Positions 34,261 through 42,456 of a DNA stretch of 64,000 nt are shown here, piece by piece. A program made the position numbers and the translations under genes. The DNA comes from Thermococcus sp. AM4 (lineage in GTDB: Archaea; Methanobacteriota_B; Thermococci; Thermococcales; Thermococcaceae). The stretch's first letter is position 1, and every line of letters starts with the position of its first letter. Under the pieces are notes generated by a model that made no database searches, was not told the DNA's origin, and saw nothing but the letters and a program-made list of their open reading frames with translations. The stretch lies in NCBI RefSeq assembly GCF_000151205.2, contig NC_016051.1, positions 496,001-560,000 on the forward strand, written 5' to 3'.

Positions 34261-35199
34261 ATGAAGAGAGAACTGACTCTGGTAATCCTTCCGGTGGTGG
34301 CGGTGCTCCTCGGGGTCTTCGTGGGTAGCTACCCGACCAACCCGCTCCACCTCGATAGCTTAGCCAAGGCCATAATCTGGAAATTCAGACTTCCGAGGAC
34401 GCTTATGGGTGTCTCGGCCGGAATAGCCCTGAGCTTAGGCGGAATGACCCTTCAGGCAGTTTTCAGAAACCCTCTCGTTGATACCTACATTCTGGGCGTG
34501 GCATCGGGAGTGGCCTTTGGCGCAGCACTGGCCGTCGCTTTCCTCCCCTTCATCGGCCTCGCACCGCTCGCGCTCCCCTTCGGCCTCTTGGCGGTTTTCT
34601 TAGCCTATTACCTCGCGCGCGTCAACGGCAGGGTCTCTACCGTCTCGCTAATCCTCGGCGGAATAATCGTTACTGCCCTTTTCTCCGCCCTGCTTTACCT
34701 CCTCGAACTGCTCCTTCCGAGCGAGAGCTTATCCGGTTTAGTCGTCTGGCTGATGGGAAGCTTGGCGAACTCAACGTGGAAGACGGTGGTTTATTCCCTC
34801 CCCGGAGTCGTCCTCATAGCCGTGCTCCTCTACCTCCTCCGCTGGAACCTGAACGCAATGAGCCTCGGCGACGAGGCAGAAATCCTCGGCCTGAACGTCT
34901 CCTTCTGGAGAGGGATTTTCGTGTTCCTGTCTGCCCTCCTAACGGCGCTCGTGATTTCCTTCACGGGCATAATCGGATGGGTCGGGCTGATAGTCCCGCA
35001 CACGGCGAGAATGCTCGTCGGGCCCGAGCACTCGAAGCTGATTCCTGCAACAATCTCGATTGGAATAACCGTTATGGTCTTGGCGGATGTGATAGTCCGC
35101 CTTCTTCCGGGGGACATCCCCGTTGGGATAATAACGACCCTCGTGGGAGTTCCCTTCTTCGCGTATCTCCTCAGAAAAACCGGAGGTGGTTGGAGTTGA
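34261..35199 (+). CDS. FecCD-type importer permease
   Basis: 312 residues, starting one base after the previous stop. About nine or ten membrane helices. Motifs: WKFRLPRTLMGVSAGIALS, TLQAVFRNPLVDTYILGVAS and GIIGWVGLIVPHTARMLVG, which are the standard marks of BtuC/FecCD permeases. It should form a homodimer with two copies of the ATPase at 35806-36576. Confidence 0.93.
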   Translation: MKRELTLVILPVVAVLLGVFVGSYPTNPLHLDSLAKAIIWKFRLPRTLMGVSAGIALSLGGMTLQAVFRNPLVDTYILGVASGVAFGAALAVAFLPFIGLAPLALPFGLLAVFLAYYLARVNGRVSTVSLILGGIIVTALFSALLYLLELLLPSESLSGLVVWLMGSLANSTWKTVVYSLPGVVLIAVLLYLLRWNLNAMSLGDEAEILGLNVSFWRGIFVFLSALLTALVISFTGIIGWVGLIVPHTARMLVGPEHSKLIPATISIGITVMVLADVIVRLLPGDIPVGIITTLVGVPFFAYLLRKTGGGWS

Positions 35200-35819
35200 G
35201 GATTCTCATCGTTTACACGACCCGCTACGGAACGACCGAAAGGGCCGTAAAATTGGCTAAGAAGCTCTTCGAGGAGGAAGGCCACGAAGTGGAGGTCAGG
35301 GAGGTTAAGGAGAACCCCTCGCTAAGGGGCTACGACCTGGTCGTCATGAGTGCCCCCGTTTACCGCGACGGCCCCCACTGGGATTTGACGGACTGGATAA
35401 GCGAGCACCGGGAGGAGCTTGAAGACGTTCCAAAGGCGTTCTTTCTGGTGGCGATGCATTTGGCCGGCTCGGTCTTCATGGGGAAGCTCCACGGTGGAAT
35501 AGCCTACTCCCAGCCACTGATAGAGGCCTTTGAAGTTCCGCCCTTCTACGGGACGCTCATCGGGGGCGAGATTGACGTTGAAAGGCTCAGCGACGAGGAC
35601 AGGAGGAAGATGAAGCGCTTCTATGCGGTCCTCGGTGAGAGGCTCGAAAGCAAGAGCCTTTACAGGGAGGAGGACGTTAAAGCGTTCGTGAGGAGGACTC
35701 TATTGTATTACGACTGGTTCGGGAAGCACTTCAGGCGGGGCGAGGTCAATAAAGCTAAAGACTTCGACTTCATGGAGAAGGTAAGGGAGATGGAGGCAAA
35801 GCTCGATGCTGAGGGCTGA
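35196..35819 (+). CDS. HemG-like flavodoxin domain protein (possible porphyrinogen oxidase)
   Basis: 207 residues from TTG 35196 (overlaps the permease stop; GGAGGTGG seven bases upstream). N-terminal flavin-phosphate loop IVYTTRYGTTERAVKLAK, then MSAPVYRDGPHWDL and VAMHLAGSVFMGKLHG. HemG of gamma-proteobacteria is a flavodoxin that oxidises protoporphyrinogen IX using quinone. The location inside an importer operon, before the ATPase gene, supports a redox step on an imported tetrapyrrole, but a general flavodoxin is an alternative. Confidence 0.7.
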   Translation: MRILIVYTTRYGTTERAVKLAKKLFEEEGHEVEVREVKENPSLRGYDLVVMSAPVYRDGPHWDLTDWISEHREELEDVPKAFFLVAMHLAGSVFMGKLHGGIAYSQPLIEAFEVPPFYGTLIGGEIDVERLSDEDRRKMKRFYAVLGERLESKSLYREEDVKAFVRRTLLYYDWFGKHFRRGEVNKAKDFDFMEKVREMEAKLDAEG

Positions 35820-36576
35820 TAACCTCTCGTACTCCTACGGGGACTTCGGAATCGAGGGGGTTAGCCTGGAGGTTGAGACGGGTGAGTTCGTCGCCCTAAT
35901 CGGGCCGAACGGCGCGGGGAAGAGCACCCTCCTGAGGCTAATATACGGCCTGTTGAAGCCCGAAAAGGGGCGCGTCTTCGCCGACGGAAGGGACGTTCTG
36001 AGACTCTCCTCTAAGGAGAGGGCAAAACTGCTCGGCTACGTTCCCCAGAACCACGTTCCGACCTTCCCCTTCATGGTTCTCGACTTCGTCCTCCTCGGGG
36101 CAACCCCTGAACTCGGGACCTTCGGCTCGCCAGGGAAGGAGCACAGGGAAAGGGCTGAAAGGTTGCTCAAGCACTTCGGCCTCGATGCTTATCGGGAAAA
36201 GCCCTACACCGCCCTGAGCGGGGGGCAGAAAAGGCTTCTCCTCCTCGCGAGGGCGATGATGACGTCGCCCAAATATCTCCTCCTCGACGAGCCGACGAGC
36301 GAGCTCGACCTCAAGAACGCCCTCCTCGTCCTCGGAACCGTTAAGAGGCTCGCGAGAAATGGTGTGGGTGTTCTGGCGGTTCTCCACGACCCCAACTTAG
36401 CCTACCTTTTCGCCGACAGGGTCGTCCTCATGAGGAACGGGAGGATAGTGGCTGAAGGAAAGCCCTCGGAGGTCCTGTCTGAGGAACTTTTGAGCGGGCT
36501 TTATGGGGTTAAGCTTAAGGTGATGGAGTGCAACGGGGAAAGGGTTTTGAGGGTTCTCCCGGAGGTGCTCCCATGA
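35806..36576 (+). CDS. FecE/BtuD-type importer ATPase
   Basis: 256 residues, start overlapping the flavodoxin gene by 14 bases. Walker A ALIGPNGAGKST, Q-loop VPQNHVPTF, signature YTALSGGQKRLLLLARAM, Walker B YLLLDEPTSELD and the switch histidine in VLHDPNLAY. It completes the FecBCD-like importer with 32310-33368 and 34261-35199. Confidence 0.95.
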   Translation: MLRADNLSYSYGDFGIEGVSLEVETGEFVALIGPNGAGKSTLLRLIYGLLKPEKGRVFADGRDVLRLSSKERAKLLGYVPQNHVPTFPFMVLDFVLLGATPELGTFGSPGKEHRERAERLLKHFGLDAYREKPYTALSGGQKRLLLLARAMMTSPKYLLLDEPTSELDLKNALLVLGTVKRLARNGVGVLAVLHDPNLAYLFADRVVLMRNGRIVAEGKPSEVLSEELLSGLYGVKLKVMECNGERVLRVLPEVLP

Positions 36577-38030
36577 GGGACATGCGCGACTATCTGGAAT
36601 GGCTTGAAGCGAGAGGCGAGCTGATTAGAGTTAGTGAGGAGCTTTCGCCCGAGCTTGAAATTCCCGCGTTTCTGAGGAGGGCGATGTATCAAAAGGCAGG
36701 CGCGGTTCTCTTTGAGCGCGTTAAAGGCCACCCGGAGTGGAAGGTAGCGGGAAACCTCTTCACGAGCGTTGAGACCGTTAGGGAAGCCCTCGGCGTTGAA
36801 AGGCTTGAGGAAATCGGCGAGAGACCGCTAAAGCTAATGGAAAGCCTGCCCCTTGGATTGTCCGACAAGCTGGCCTCCATCTCAAGGCTCAGGGAGCTAA
36901 GCAACTACCTGCCGAAGCTCGTGAGAAAAGCGGAGTTCACGAGGAACGTGGTGGAAGACGAGCCCCTGAACTTCGTTCCGGCCTTTAAAACGTGGCCGAA
37001 GGACGGTTCACGCTACCTCACCTACCCGCTCGTCTGCTTCTCGGACCCGAGAGGAATTAACTCCATCAGCGTCTACCGCGTCATGCTCCTCGACGGTGAA
37101 AGGGGTGTAATCCACTGGCAGGTTCACAAGCGCGGAAGTCAGGCCTGGATGGACTACCTCGAGAGGAACGACGGCAGAATGTCGGTCGCGATAGCGATTG
37201 GCTCCGATATAGGCACTCTCCTGACGGCAGTTTCTCCCGTTCCCTATCCTATGGACAAGCTCCTTTTCGCGGGCTTCGTTCGCGGTTCGGGTTTGGAGCT
37301 CTACCGCCTGCCCAACGGTGTCCTCGTTCCGGCAAACGCGGAAGCGGTCATAGAGGGCTACGTTCAGGTTGACGAGCTGAGCGAGGAGGGTCCCTTCGGC
37401 GACCACTTCGGCTTCTACGATAAGCCGAGCGAGAGGAACGAGCTCTACCCCGTTTTCCACGCAGAGAGGGTTTACTACCGCGACAACCCGATTTACTACG
37501 GCTCGGTCGTTGGGAAACCGCCGTTGGAAGATGCCGTAATCGGAAAGGCCATCGAGAGGATTTTCCTCCCGTTGATGAGGGTCGTTTTGCCCGAGGTCGT
37601 CGATGTGAACTTCCCCGAATACGGCGTCTTTCAGGGCGTCGCGATAGTCTCGATAAAGAAGCGCTACCCTGGGCAGGGGAAGAAGGTTCTCAACGCGCTC
37701 TGGGGAATGGGGCAGATGGCGCTGACGAAGGTCATAGTGGTTGTCAGCGACGATATCAACCCCCACGACATAAACCAGGTGATATGGGCGATAGCTTCCT
37801 TCGTGAACCCCGAGCGGGACGTTTTAATAATCCCGCACGCCCACACAGACGCGCTCGACCCGGCCGTTCCGAGGCCTCCGCTCGGGAGCAAGCTCGGCAT
37901 AGACGCTACCAGAAAGCTCCCTGAGGAGATGGACGGCAGGGTCGTTGAGGAGGTTAAAGAAGACCCCGAAGTCCTTGAAAGGCTTGAAGACCTATTCATG
38001 GAATACCTCGGTGGTAGCGATGGCCTTTGA
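36573..38030 (+). CDS. ubiD: UbiD-family prenylated-FMN decarboxylase (UbiD/MqnL-like)
   Basis: 485 residues from ATG 36573, overlapping the ATPase stop as ATGA. Family motifs include FVPAFKTWPKDGSRYLT, IHWQVHKRGSQAW, EGPFGDHFGFYDKPSERNEL and the C-terminal RPPLGSKLGIDATRK. UbiD enzymes remove a carboxyl group from aromatic acids with prenylated FMN; in quinone pathways they act on prenylated hydroxybenzoate or naphthoate. A UbiX/MqnM-type flavin prenyltransferase would be needed and is not in the window. Direct overlap with the UbiA gene ties it to quinone assembly. Confidence 0.9.
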   Translation: MRDMRDYLEWLEARGELIRVSEELSPELEIPAFLRRAMYQKAGAVLFERVKGHPEWKVAGNLFTSVETVREALGVERLEEIGERPLKLMESLPLGLSDKLASISRLRELSNYLPKLVRKAEFTRNVVEDEPLNFVPAFKTWPKDGSRYLTYPLVCFSDPRGINSISVYRVMLLDGERGVIHWQVHKRGSQAWMDYLERNDGRMSVAIAIGSDIGTLLTAVSPVPYPMDKLLFAGFVRGSGLELYRLPNGVLVPANAEAVIEGYVQVDELSEEGPFGDHFGFYDKPSERNELYPVFHAERVYYRDNPIYYGSVVGKPPLEDAVIGKAIERIFLPLMRVVLPEVVDVNFPEYGVFQGVAIVSIKKRYPGQGKKVLNALWGMGQMALTKVIVVVSDDINPHDINQVIWAIASFVNPERDVLIIPHAHTDALDPAVPRPPLGSKLGIDATRKLPEEMDGRVVEEVKEDPEVLERLEDLFMEYLGGSDGL

Positions 38031-38916
38031 CCCCGGAGAGGTTAGGGAAGCCAACAGGTTTCACGCGCTGATGAGGCTCGTCAGAATAGAGCACACCCTC
38101 TTCAGCCTGCCCTACGCTTACGTCGGCGCTTTCCTCAGCGGTTTCCCGGTAACCCTGAGGGAGCTAATCCTGATGAGCCTTGCCCTGCTCGGACTCAGGA
38201 CTTCTGCTTTAGCCTACAACAACATAGCCGACCTCGACATAGACAGCCAGAACCCGAGGACGTGGAATAGACCGCTGATTAAGGGAACCGTGAAGGTGAG
38301 CGACGCCTGGTGGCTCGTCGTCGTTGGCTCGGTAATCTACTTCGTCTCGGCAGTCCTTCTCAACCGCTGGACAGCTCTGCTCAGTCCGATTCCCTGGTTA
38401 ATAGCGATGAGCTACTCCGGGGCAAAGAGGAAGCACAGCTTCCCCCATCTCCACCTCGGATTAACGCTCGCCCTGGCCGTTGCGGGCGGAACGATAGCCG
38501 TCGCTGACAACGCTCCTTTCATAGAAGTCCTCGCGCGGATTCCCTGGGCGTTCTTCTTCGGCGTCCTCTTCTGGGTGGCTGGCTTCGACACGATATACAC
38601 GATAATGGACTACGAGTTCGACGTTAAGCACGGCGTTGGAAGCATCCCCGCGAGGTTTGGCATAGAGAAGGCCCTCAAGATTGCCCTCGCCTTCCATCTT
38701 CTCGCTATAGCCCTCTTCGGCCTGGCTGGATTCCTCTACGGCCTCGGCCGGGTTTATTTAACCGGTTGGCTCGTCGCGAGCGCCCTAATCCTCTACGAGA
38801 ACGCAATCGTCTGGAAGAGCCTTGACAACGTTCCAAAAGCGTTTAACCTCAACATTCCAATCGGTTTAATCCTCACGCTTTCGGCCATAGCGGACAAGCT
38901 TTTAGGAGGGGTTTGA
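38020..38916 (+). CDS. ubiA: UbiA-family aromatic prenyltransferase (UbiA/MqnP-like)
   Basis: 298 residues from ATG 38020 after GGTGGTAGCG, overlapping ubiD by 11 bases. Eight or nine helices. First metal motif AYNNIADLDIDSQNPRTWNRP and second DTIYTIMDYEFDVKHGVGSI are those of the 4-hydroxybenzoate/naphthoate polyprenyltransferases, distinct from archaeal geranylgeranylglyceryl phosphate synthases. It joins a polyprenyl chain to an aromatic carboxylate in the membrane. The acceptor is unknown. Confidence 0.9.
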   Translation: MAFDPGEVREANRFHALMRLVRIEHTLFSLPYAYVGAFLSGFPVTLRELILMSLALLGLRTSALAYNNIADLDIDSQNPRTWNRPLIKGTVKVSDAWWLVVVGSVIYFVSAVLLNRWTALLSPIPWLIAMSYSGAKRKHSFPHLHLGLTLALAVAGGTIAVADNAPFIEVLARIPWAFFFGVLFWVAGFDTIYTIMDYEFDVKHGVGSIPARFGIEKALKIALAFHLLAIALFGLAGFLYGLGRVYLTGWLVASALILYENAIVWKSLDNVPKAFNLNIPIGLILTLSAIADKLLGGV

Positions 38917-39882
38917 ATGAGAAAAGCTTTGGCGTTGCTCCTAATCGGGCTGATTGTGATGGTTTCGGGTTGCATAAGCTCGAACTCGACGAAACCAACG
39001 AACACCAACGAGCTTCCCACCGTTAAAGCCGCGACCCTGCTTGGAGGAATCAGCACGCTCGACATAATGGGGGCCAAGGGTTTTGACAGAAAGAACGGCT
39101 TCAAGGTCGAGGTTCTCAGGCTCGGCAAGACCCCCGACATAATAGCGGCCCTCGAAAAGGGCGAGACAGACTTCGCGGTAATTCCCGCTGAGATGGCGGC
39201 GAAGCTGGCGCAGAGCGGTGTAAGGATTAAAATCATCGGCGTTGATATGTTCCAGAACCAGGCGATAATCGGAAAGGAGAAGATGAAGCCTGAAGAGATG
39301 AGGGGCAAGAAAATCGGCGCCGTCGTCGCCTCGGGAACCTTCAAGCTCTTTCAAGCTTACATGAAGGTCCTCTACAACCTCACTCCAGAGGATTACACAG
39401 TCGTGAACGTCCCGCCCGGCTCGGTTGAGGACTCGCTCAAAAGCGTTGACGCCGTCGTAATCTGGGAGCCGATTGTGAGCCAGCTTATGGCCAAGAACTA
39501 CACGGTAATAGCGACGTTTTCAGAGCTCTGGAACGAGGCCAGGGAGCGTGGCATAGTTCAGGGACCGCCGGTAATGCTCGTCTGGGTCGTCAGGGAGGAC
39601 TTCCTTGAAAAGCACGGGGATTTGGTCAATGCCTTCATAAAGGCCCAGATTGAGAGCGCCAAGTTCTGGAAGGAGAATCCGGCCGAGACGAAGGAAATCC
39701 TCGGAAAGCTCTACCACCTCGACAACAAAACGCTTGATATTCTCTACAACAGAACGGAGGTCAACGACGAGAGGCTCAACGATGAGCTGATAAGGGGCAT
39801 CAAGAGCGAGTGGAAGTTAGCTTACCTCGGGGGCTACCTCAAGGAGAACCCCAAGAACCTCGACATCTTCTACAGGGGTTGA
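38917..39882 (+). CDS. NMT1/TauA-type substrate-binding lipoprotein
   Basis: 321 residues, starting right after the ubiA stop. Lipoprotein signal with VMVSGC (Cys19) and a Thr/Asn-rich linker. The fold is that of SsuA/TauA/THI5 binding proteins: RKNGFKVEVLRLG, ALEKGETDFAVIPAEMAAKL, GKKIGAVVASGTF, VDAVVIWEP. Such proteins bind small organic anions, aromatics or thiamine precursors. It forms an importer with the next two genes. The futalosine enzymes MqnA and MqnD share this fold, but they are cytoplasmic and this one is exported. Confidence 0.85.
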   Translation: MRKALALLLIGLIVMVSGCISSNSTKPTNTNELPTVKAATLLGGISTLDIMGAKGFDRKNGFKVEVLRLGKTPDIIAALEKGETDFAVIPAEMAAKLAQSGVRIKIIGVDMFQNQAIIGKEKMKPEEMRGKKIGAVVASGTFKLFQAYMKVLYNLTPEDYTVVNVPPGSVEDSLKSVDAVVIWEPIVSQLMAKNYTVIATFSELWNEARERGIVQGPPVMLVWVVREDFLEKHGDLVNAFIKAQIESAKFWKENPAETKEILGKLYHLDNKTLDILYNRTEVNDERLNDELIRGIKSEWKLAYLGGYLKENPKNLDIFYRG

Positions 39883-39884
39883 GC

Positions 39885-40613
39885 ATGAGGGGCTGGCTCT
39901 ACCTTTTCCTCTTTGCACTGGCCTCGTGGCTTGCACTCTCCTACCTGTACCCAGCCCTAATCCCCATCCCAGCGGAGACTTTAGCGTTCTACCGCGAGGT
40001 CGGACTTTCCCTAATCTTCTCCTCGCTTCTGCTGACGCTCTACCACAGCTTCTCCGGCTTTCTGGTCGCTTCCCTTCTGACGGGCCTCGCGATGCTTCTG
40101 GCGCTCTACTCAGGGGCCTTCAGGGACTTTCTGAACGCTTTAAACGTCTTCCTCCAGAGCGTCTCGGTTCTCGTCTGGACGATAGTCTTCATAATGCTCT
40201 TCGGCGTTACGAGTTCAATCGCGACGATACTGGTCACCGCGATGGCGTCCTTCCCGGCACTGCTTTCGGCTGGAGTGAGCTCAAGCGAAAAGGTGGTAGA
40301 AAAATACCGCCCGCTGATAGTTCTCCTCAAACCCTCAAAGCTTCAGCTCTACCGGCACTTCATCGTCCCGGGAACGCTCCCCGAGATGGTCTCGGCAGGC
40401 AGAGTTGCTTTGGGAATAGCGCTCAGGATAAGCGTCGTTGCCGAGGCCTTTGGCTCCGCTGGCGGAATCGGCTACCAGCTCGTCTACTCCTACGATTTGG
40501 GAATTAAAGCCGGTGTTTTTGCCTGGGCACTGCTCCTCATAGCGCTTATGATAGCCCTCGACCAGCTACTCCTGAGGAGGCTCGAGGAATGGGTGAAAGG
40601 CTGGTACTGGTGA
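39885..40613 (+). CDS. ABC importer permease (SsuC/TauC type)
   Basis: 242 residues from ATG 39885, with six membrane helices. The coupling-helix region VVEKYRPLIVLLKPSKLQLYRHFIVPGTLPEM holds the conserved EAA-type loop, followed by ALGIALRISVVAEAFGSAGGIG, typical of nitrate/sulfonate/aromatic importers. Operon partner of 38917-39882 and 40589-41221. Confidence 0.9.
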   Translation: MRGWLYLFLFALASWLALSYLYPALIPIPAETLAFYREVGLSLIFSSLLLTLYHSFSGFLVASLLTGLAMLLALYSGAFRDFLNALNVFLQSVSVLVWTIVFIMLFGVTSSIATILVTAMASFPALLSAGVSSSEKVVEKYRPLIVLLKPSKLQLYRHFIVPGTLPEMVSAGRVALGIALRISVVAEAFGSAGGIGYQLVYSYDLGIKAGVFAWALLLIALMIALDQLLLRRLEEWVKGWYW

Positions 40614-41221
40614 GGAACCTTAGAAAGTCCTTCAGCGAGCTCATACTCGACGGGGTTAGCCTTGAGGTTAGGGCCGGCGAGGTGGTTGGCCTTATCGGGC
40701 CGAACGGGACGGGAAAGAGCACCCTCGTGAAGATTTTGGCCGGAGTTGAGAACCCCGACTCGGGCGAGGTCTTTGTAAAGAATCCCTCCGTCCTCTATCA
40801 GGAGGACTACCTTCTGCCGTGGAAGAGGCTGAGGGACAACGTCTGCCTGCCCGCTCGCTTCAGGGGAGGGGAGTGCAGGCTCGAATACGTGGAGAGACTC
40901 GGCCTGGAGAACTACCTCGACCTCTATCCAAAGGAAGTGAGCGGGGGGACGAGGAGAAAAACTTCTCTCCTGCGTGCCCTGCTCATGGACTTCGACGTCC
41001 TGATTCTGGACGAGCCCTTTACCGGCCTCGACGCGCGCTCCAAAGAAGAACTTCTTTCCATAATTCGGGAATTAGCCAATTCTGGAAAAGGCGTTCTGGT
41101 CGTCTCGCACCAGCTCGAGGAGCTCTTCAAGGTCGCCGACAGGGTCTACCTCATAGGCGGAAGGCCCGCGAAGATAAAGAAAACGCTTGGGAGGGAGGAG
41201 CTTGGTAAAGGAGCTCTTTGA
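40589..41221 (+). CDS. ABC importer ATPase (SsuB/TauB type)
   Basis: 210 residues from ATG 40589, seven bases after GGAGG and overlapping the permease by 25 bases. Walker A GLIGPNGTGKST, Q-loop LYQEDYLLPW, signature VSGGTRRKTSLLRALL, Walker B VLILDEPFTGLD and switch histidine VSHQLEEL. It is shorter than most SsuB-type ATPases (240-260), lacking a C-terminal extension. Confidence 0.93.
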   Translation: MGERLVLVRNLRKSFSELILDGVSLEVRAGEVVGLIGPNGTGKSTLVKILAGVENPDSGEVFVKNPSVLYQEDYLLPWKRLRDNVCLPARFRGGECRLEYVERLGLENYLDLYPKEVSGGTRRKTSLLRALLMDFDVLILDEPFTGLDARSKEELLSIIRELANSGKGVLVVSHQLEELFKVADRVYLIGGRPAKIKKTLGREELGKGAL

Positions 41222-41891
41222 CAGCATCGCGGAGCGCTACGATTTAACCAACAGGCTGATAAGCCTCGGTCTCGACAGGTTGTGGAGGAAAAAGGCCTGC
41301 GAGGAGGTTTTAAAGTCCCTTGAGGTCCGCGAAGGGCCGTTAAAAATCCTCGACGTGGCCTGCGGAACCGGGGACATGATGCTCTGCATGAGGAAGAGGC
41401 TTGAAAAGCGGAATTTGTCGGGCGAGTTCTACGGCCTCGACTGCAGTGAGGAGATGCTCAGGATAGCGAGGAGGAAGGTCCCCTTCGCGAGGCTGAGCGT
41501 CGGAACTGCCGAGGAGATGCCTTACTCGGACGGAAGCTTCGACATTGTCAGCGTCGCCTTCGGCCTCAGGAACTTCTCCGACAGGGAGCGGGCAATCGAG
41601 GAACTCCACCGCATTCTGAAGCCTGGCGGAAGGCTCGTAATCCTTGAGTTCTCAAAAAGCCCATCGCTCCTCGGAAGAATGACATGGCTATACACGAGAA
41701 CGGTTGTTCCCATCATCGGGAAGCTGACCACCGGTAACGGAAAAGCCTACGAACACCTTGTCAACTCGATAGATGCCTTCCCCTCGCCGGAGGAACTTAG
41801 GGGAGAGTTCGAGAAGAGGGGTTTTAGGGCAAAAAGCCTTCGCTGGCTCTTCCCGAGGATAGCGTTCATTCTCGTTATGGAGAGGCCCTGA
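41202..41891 (+). CDS. ubiE: UbiE/MenG-type quinone C-methyltransferase
   Basis: About 229 residues from TTG 41202 (GGGAGGAG just upstream; TTG 41187 also possible). True UbiE features are present in order: LFDSIAERYDLTNRLISLGLDRLWR, the SAM motif LDVACGTGDM, GLDCSEEML, SVAFGLRNFSDRERAIEEL, LKPGGRLVILEFSKSP and YEHLVNSIDAFPSPEEL. The family methylates demethylmenaquinone or the ubiquinone ring. It closes the rightward respiratory operon, and its 3' end overlaps a convergent methyltransferase gene by 17 bases. Confidence 0.9.
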   Translation: MVKELFDSIAERYDLTNRLISLGLDRLWRKKACEEVLKSLEVREGPLKILDVACGTGDMMLCMRKRLEKRNLSGEFYGLDCSEEMLRIARRKVPFARLSVGTAEEMPYSDGSFDIVSVAFGLRNFSDRERAIEELHRILKPGGRLVILEFSKSPSLLGRMTWLYTRTVVPIIGKLTTGNGKAYEHLVNSIDAFPSPEELRGEFEKRGFRAKSLRWLFPRIAFILVMERP

Positions 41892-42456
41892 TGAGCCTCA
41901 CGGCACCGTTGACGAGCCTTTCCTCCTCAACGTCAAAGTCCTCCCCCCGAAGGAGTGCCGGAAGGTCTGTTCTGAAGTCCGTTCCCGTGAGCCGTGAGGT
42001 TAAAACACTTATCCCGGAGAGCAACGCCCTGAAAGCCCTGTTTTCAGGAGGGGAACACTCCATAGCGAGGAGAGAACCGTTGGGTTTTAAAACGCGCTTT
42101 ATCTCCCGAATAACCCTTTCCTTCTCCGGAACGACGCAGAGGAAGAACGTCGAGACGACGGTGTCGAAGCTCTTATTCGGAAATGGGAGACTTCTTGCGT
42201 CCGCTTGAATCAGCTTAACCGGGACCTCGGTCCTTTTCCTTCTCGCTTTTTCAAGCATTTTTCTGCTGATGTCGACTCCAATGACTTCCTCCACGTTTCT
42301 GTAGAGAGGAAGGTTCAGGCCCGTTCCCACGCCAAGCTCGAGAACCCTGCCTTTGGCCTGAGAAATCAGTCTTTTTCGAGCTTTCCTTATTCCGGTCGGC
42401 CTTTCGAGGAGGCCGTTGATGGGCTCGTAAACGTAGCTCGCCAGGTCGTACCTCAA
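41875..42456 (-). CDS. SAM-dependent methyltransferase, UbiE-like clade
   Basis: About 193 residues from TTG 42456, which overlaps the SDR stop as TTGA and follows GGAGGGG by five bases. SAM site VLELGVGTGLNLPLY, GVDISRKMLEKA, DARSLPFPNKSFDTVVSTF and LKPNGSLLAMECSPP. Similar to phosphatidylethanolamine/quinone methyltransferases (COG2226), with a short N-terminus. Cotranscribed with the SDR protein; could modify a quinone or lipid. Confidence 0.8.
   Translation of the reverse strand: MRYDLASYVYEPINGLLERPTGIRKARKRLISQAKGRVLELGVGTGLNLPLYRNVEEVIGVDISRKMLEKARRKRTEVPVKLIQADARSLPFPNKSFDTVVSTFFLCVVPEKERVIREIKRVLKPNGSLLAMECSPPENRAFRALLSGISVLTSRLTGTDFRTDLPALLRGEDFDVEEERLVNGAVRLIRASP

Noticed and set aside
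37008-37766. 252-residue frame opposite ubiD
   Set aside because: No fold-like pattern and no ribosome site; a shadow of the UbiD coding strand.
38917-39882. MqnA/MqnD menaquinone enzyme
   Set aside because: Shares the fold, but has a lipoprotein signal and is followed by permease and ATPase genes, so it is an importer component.
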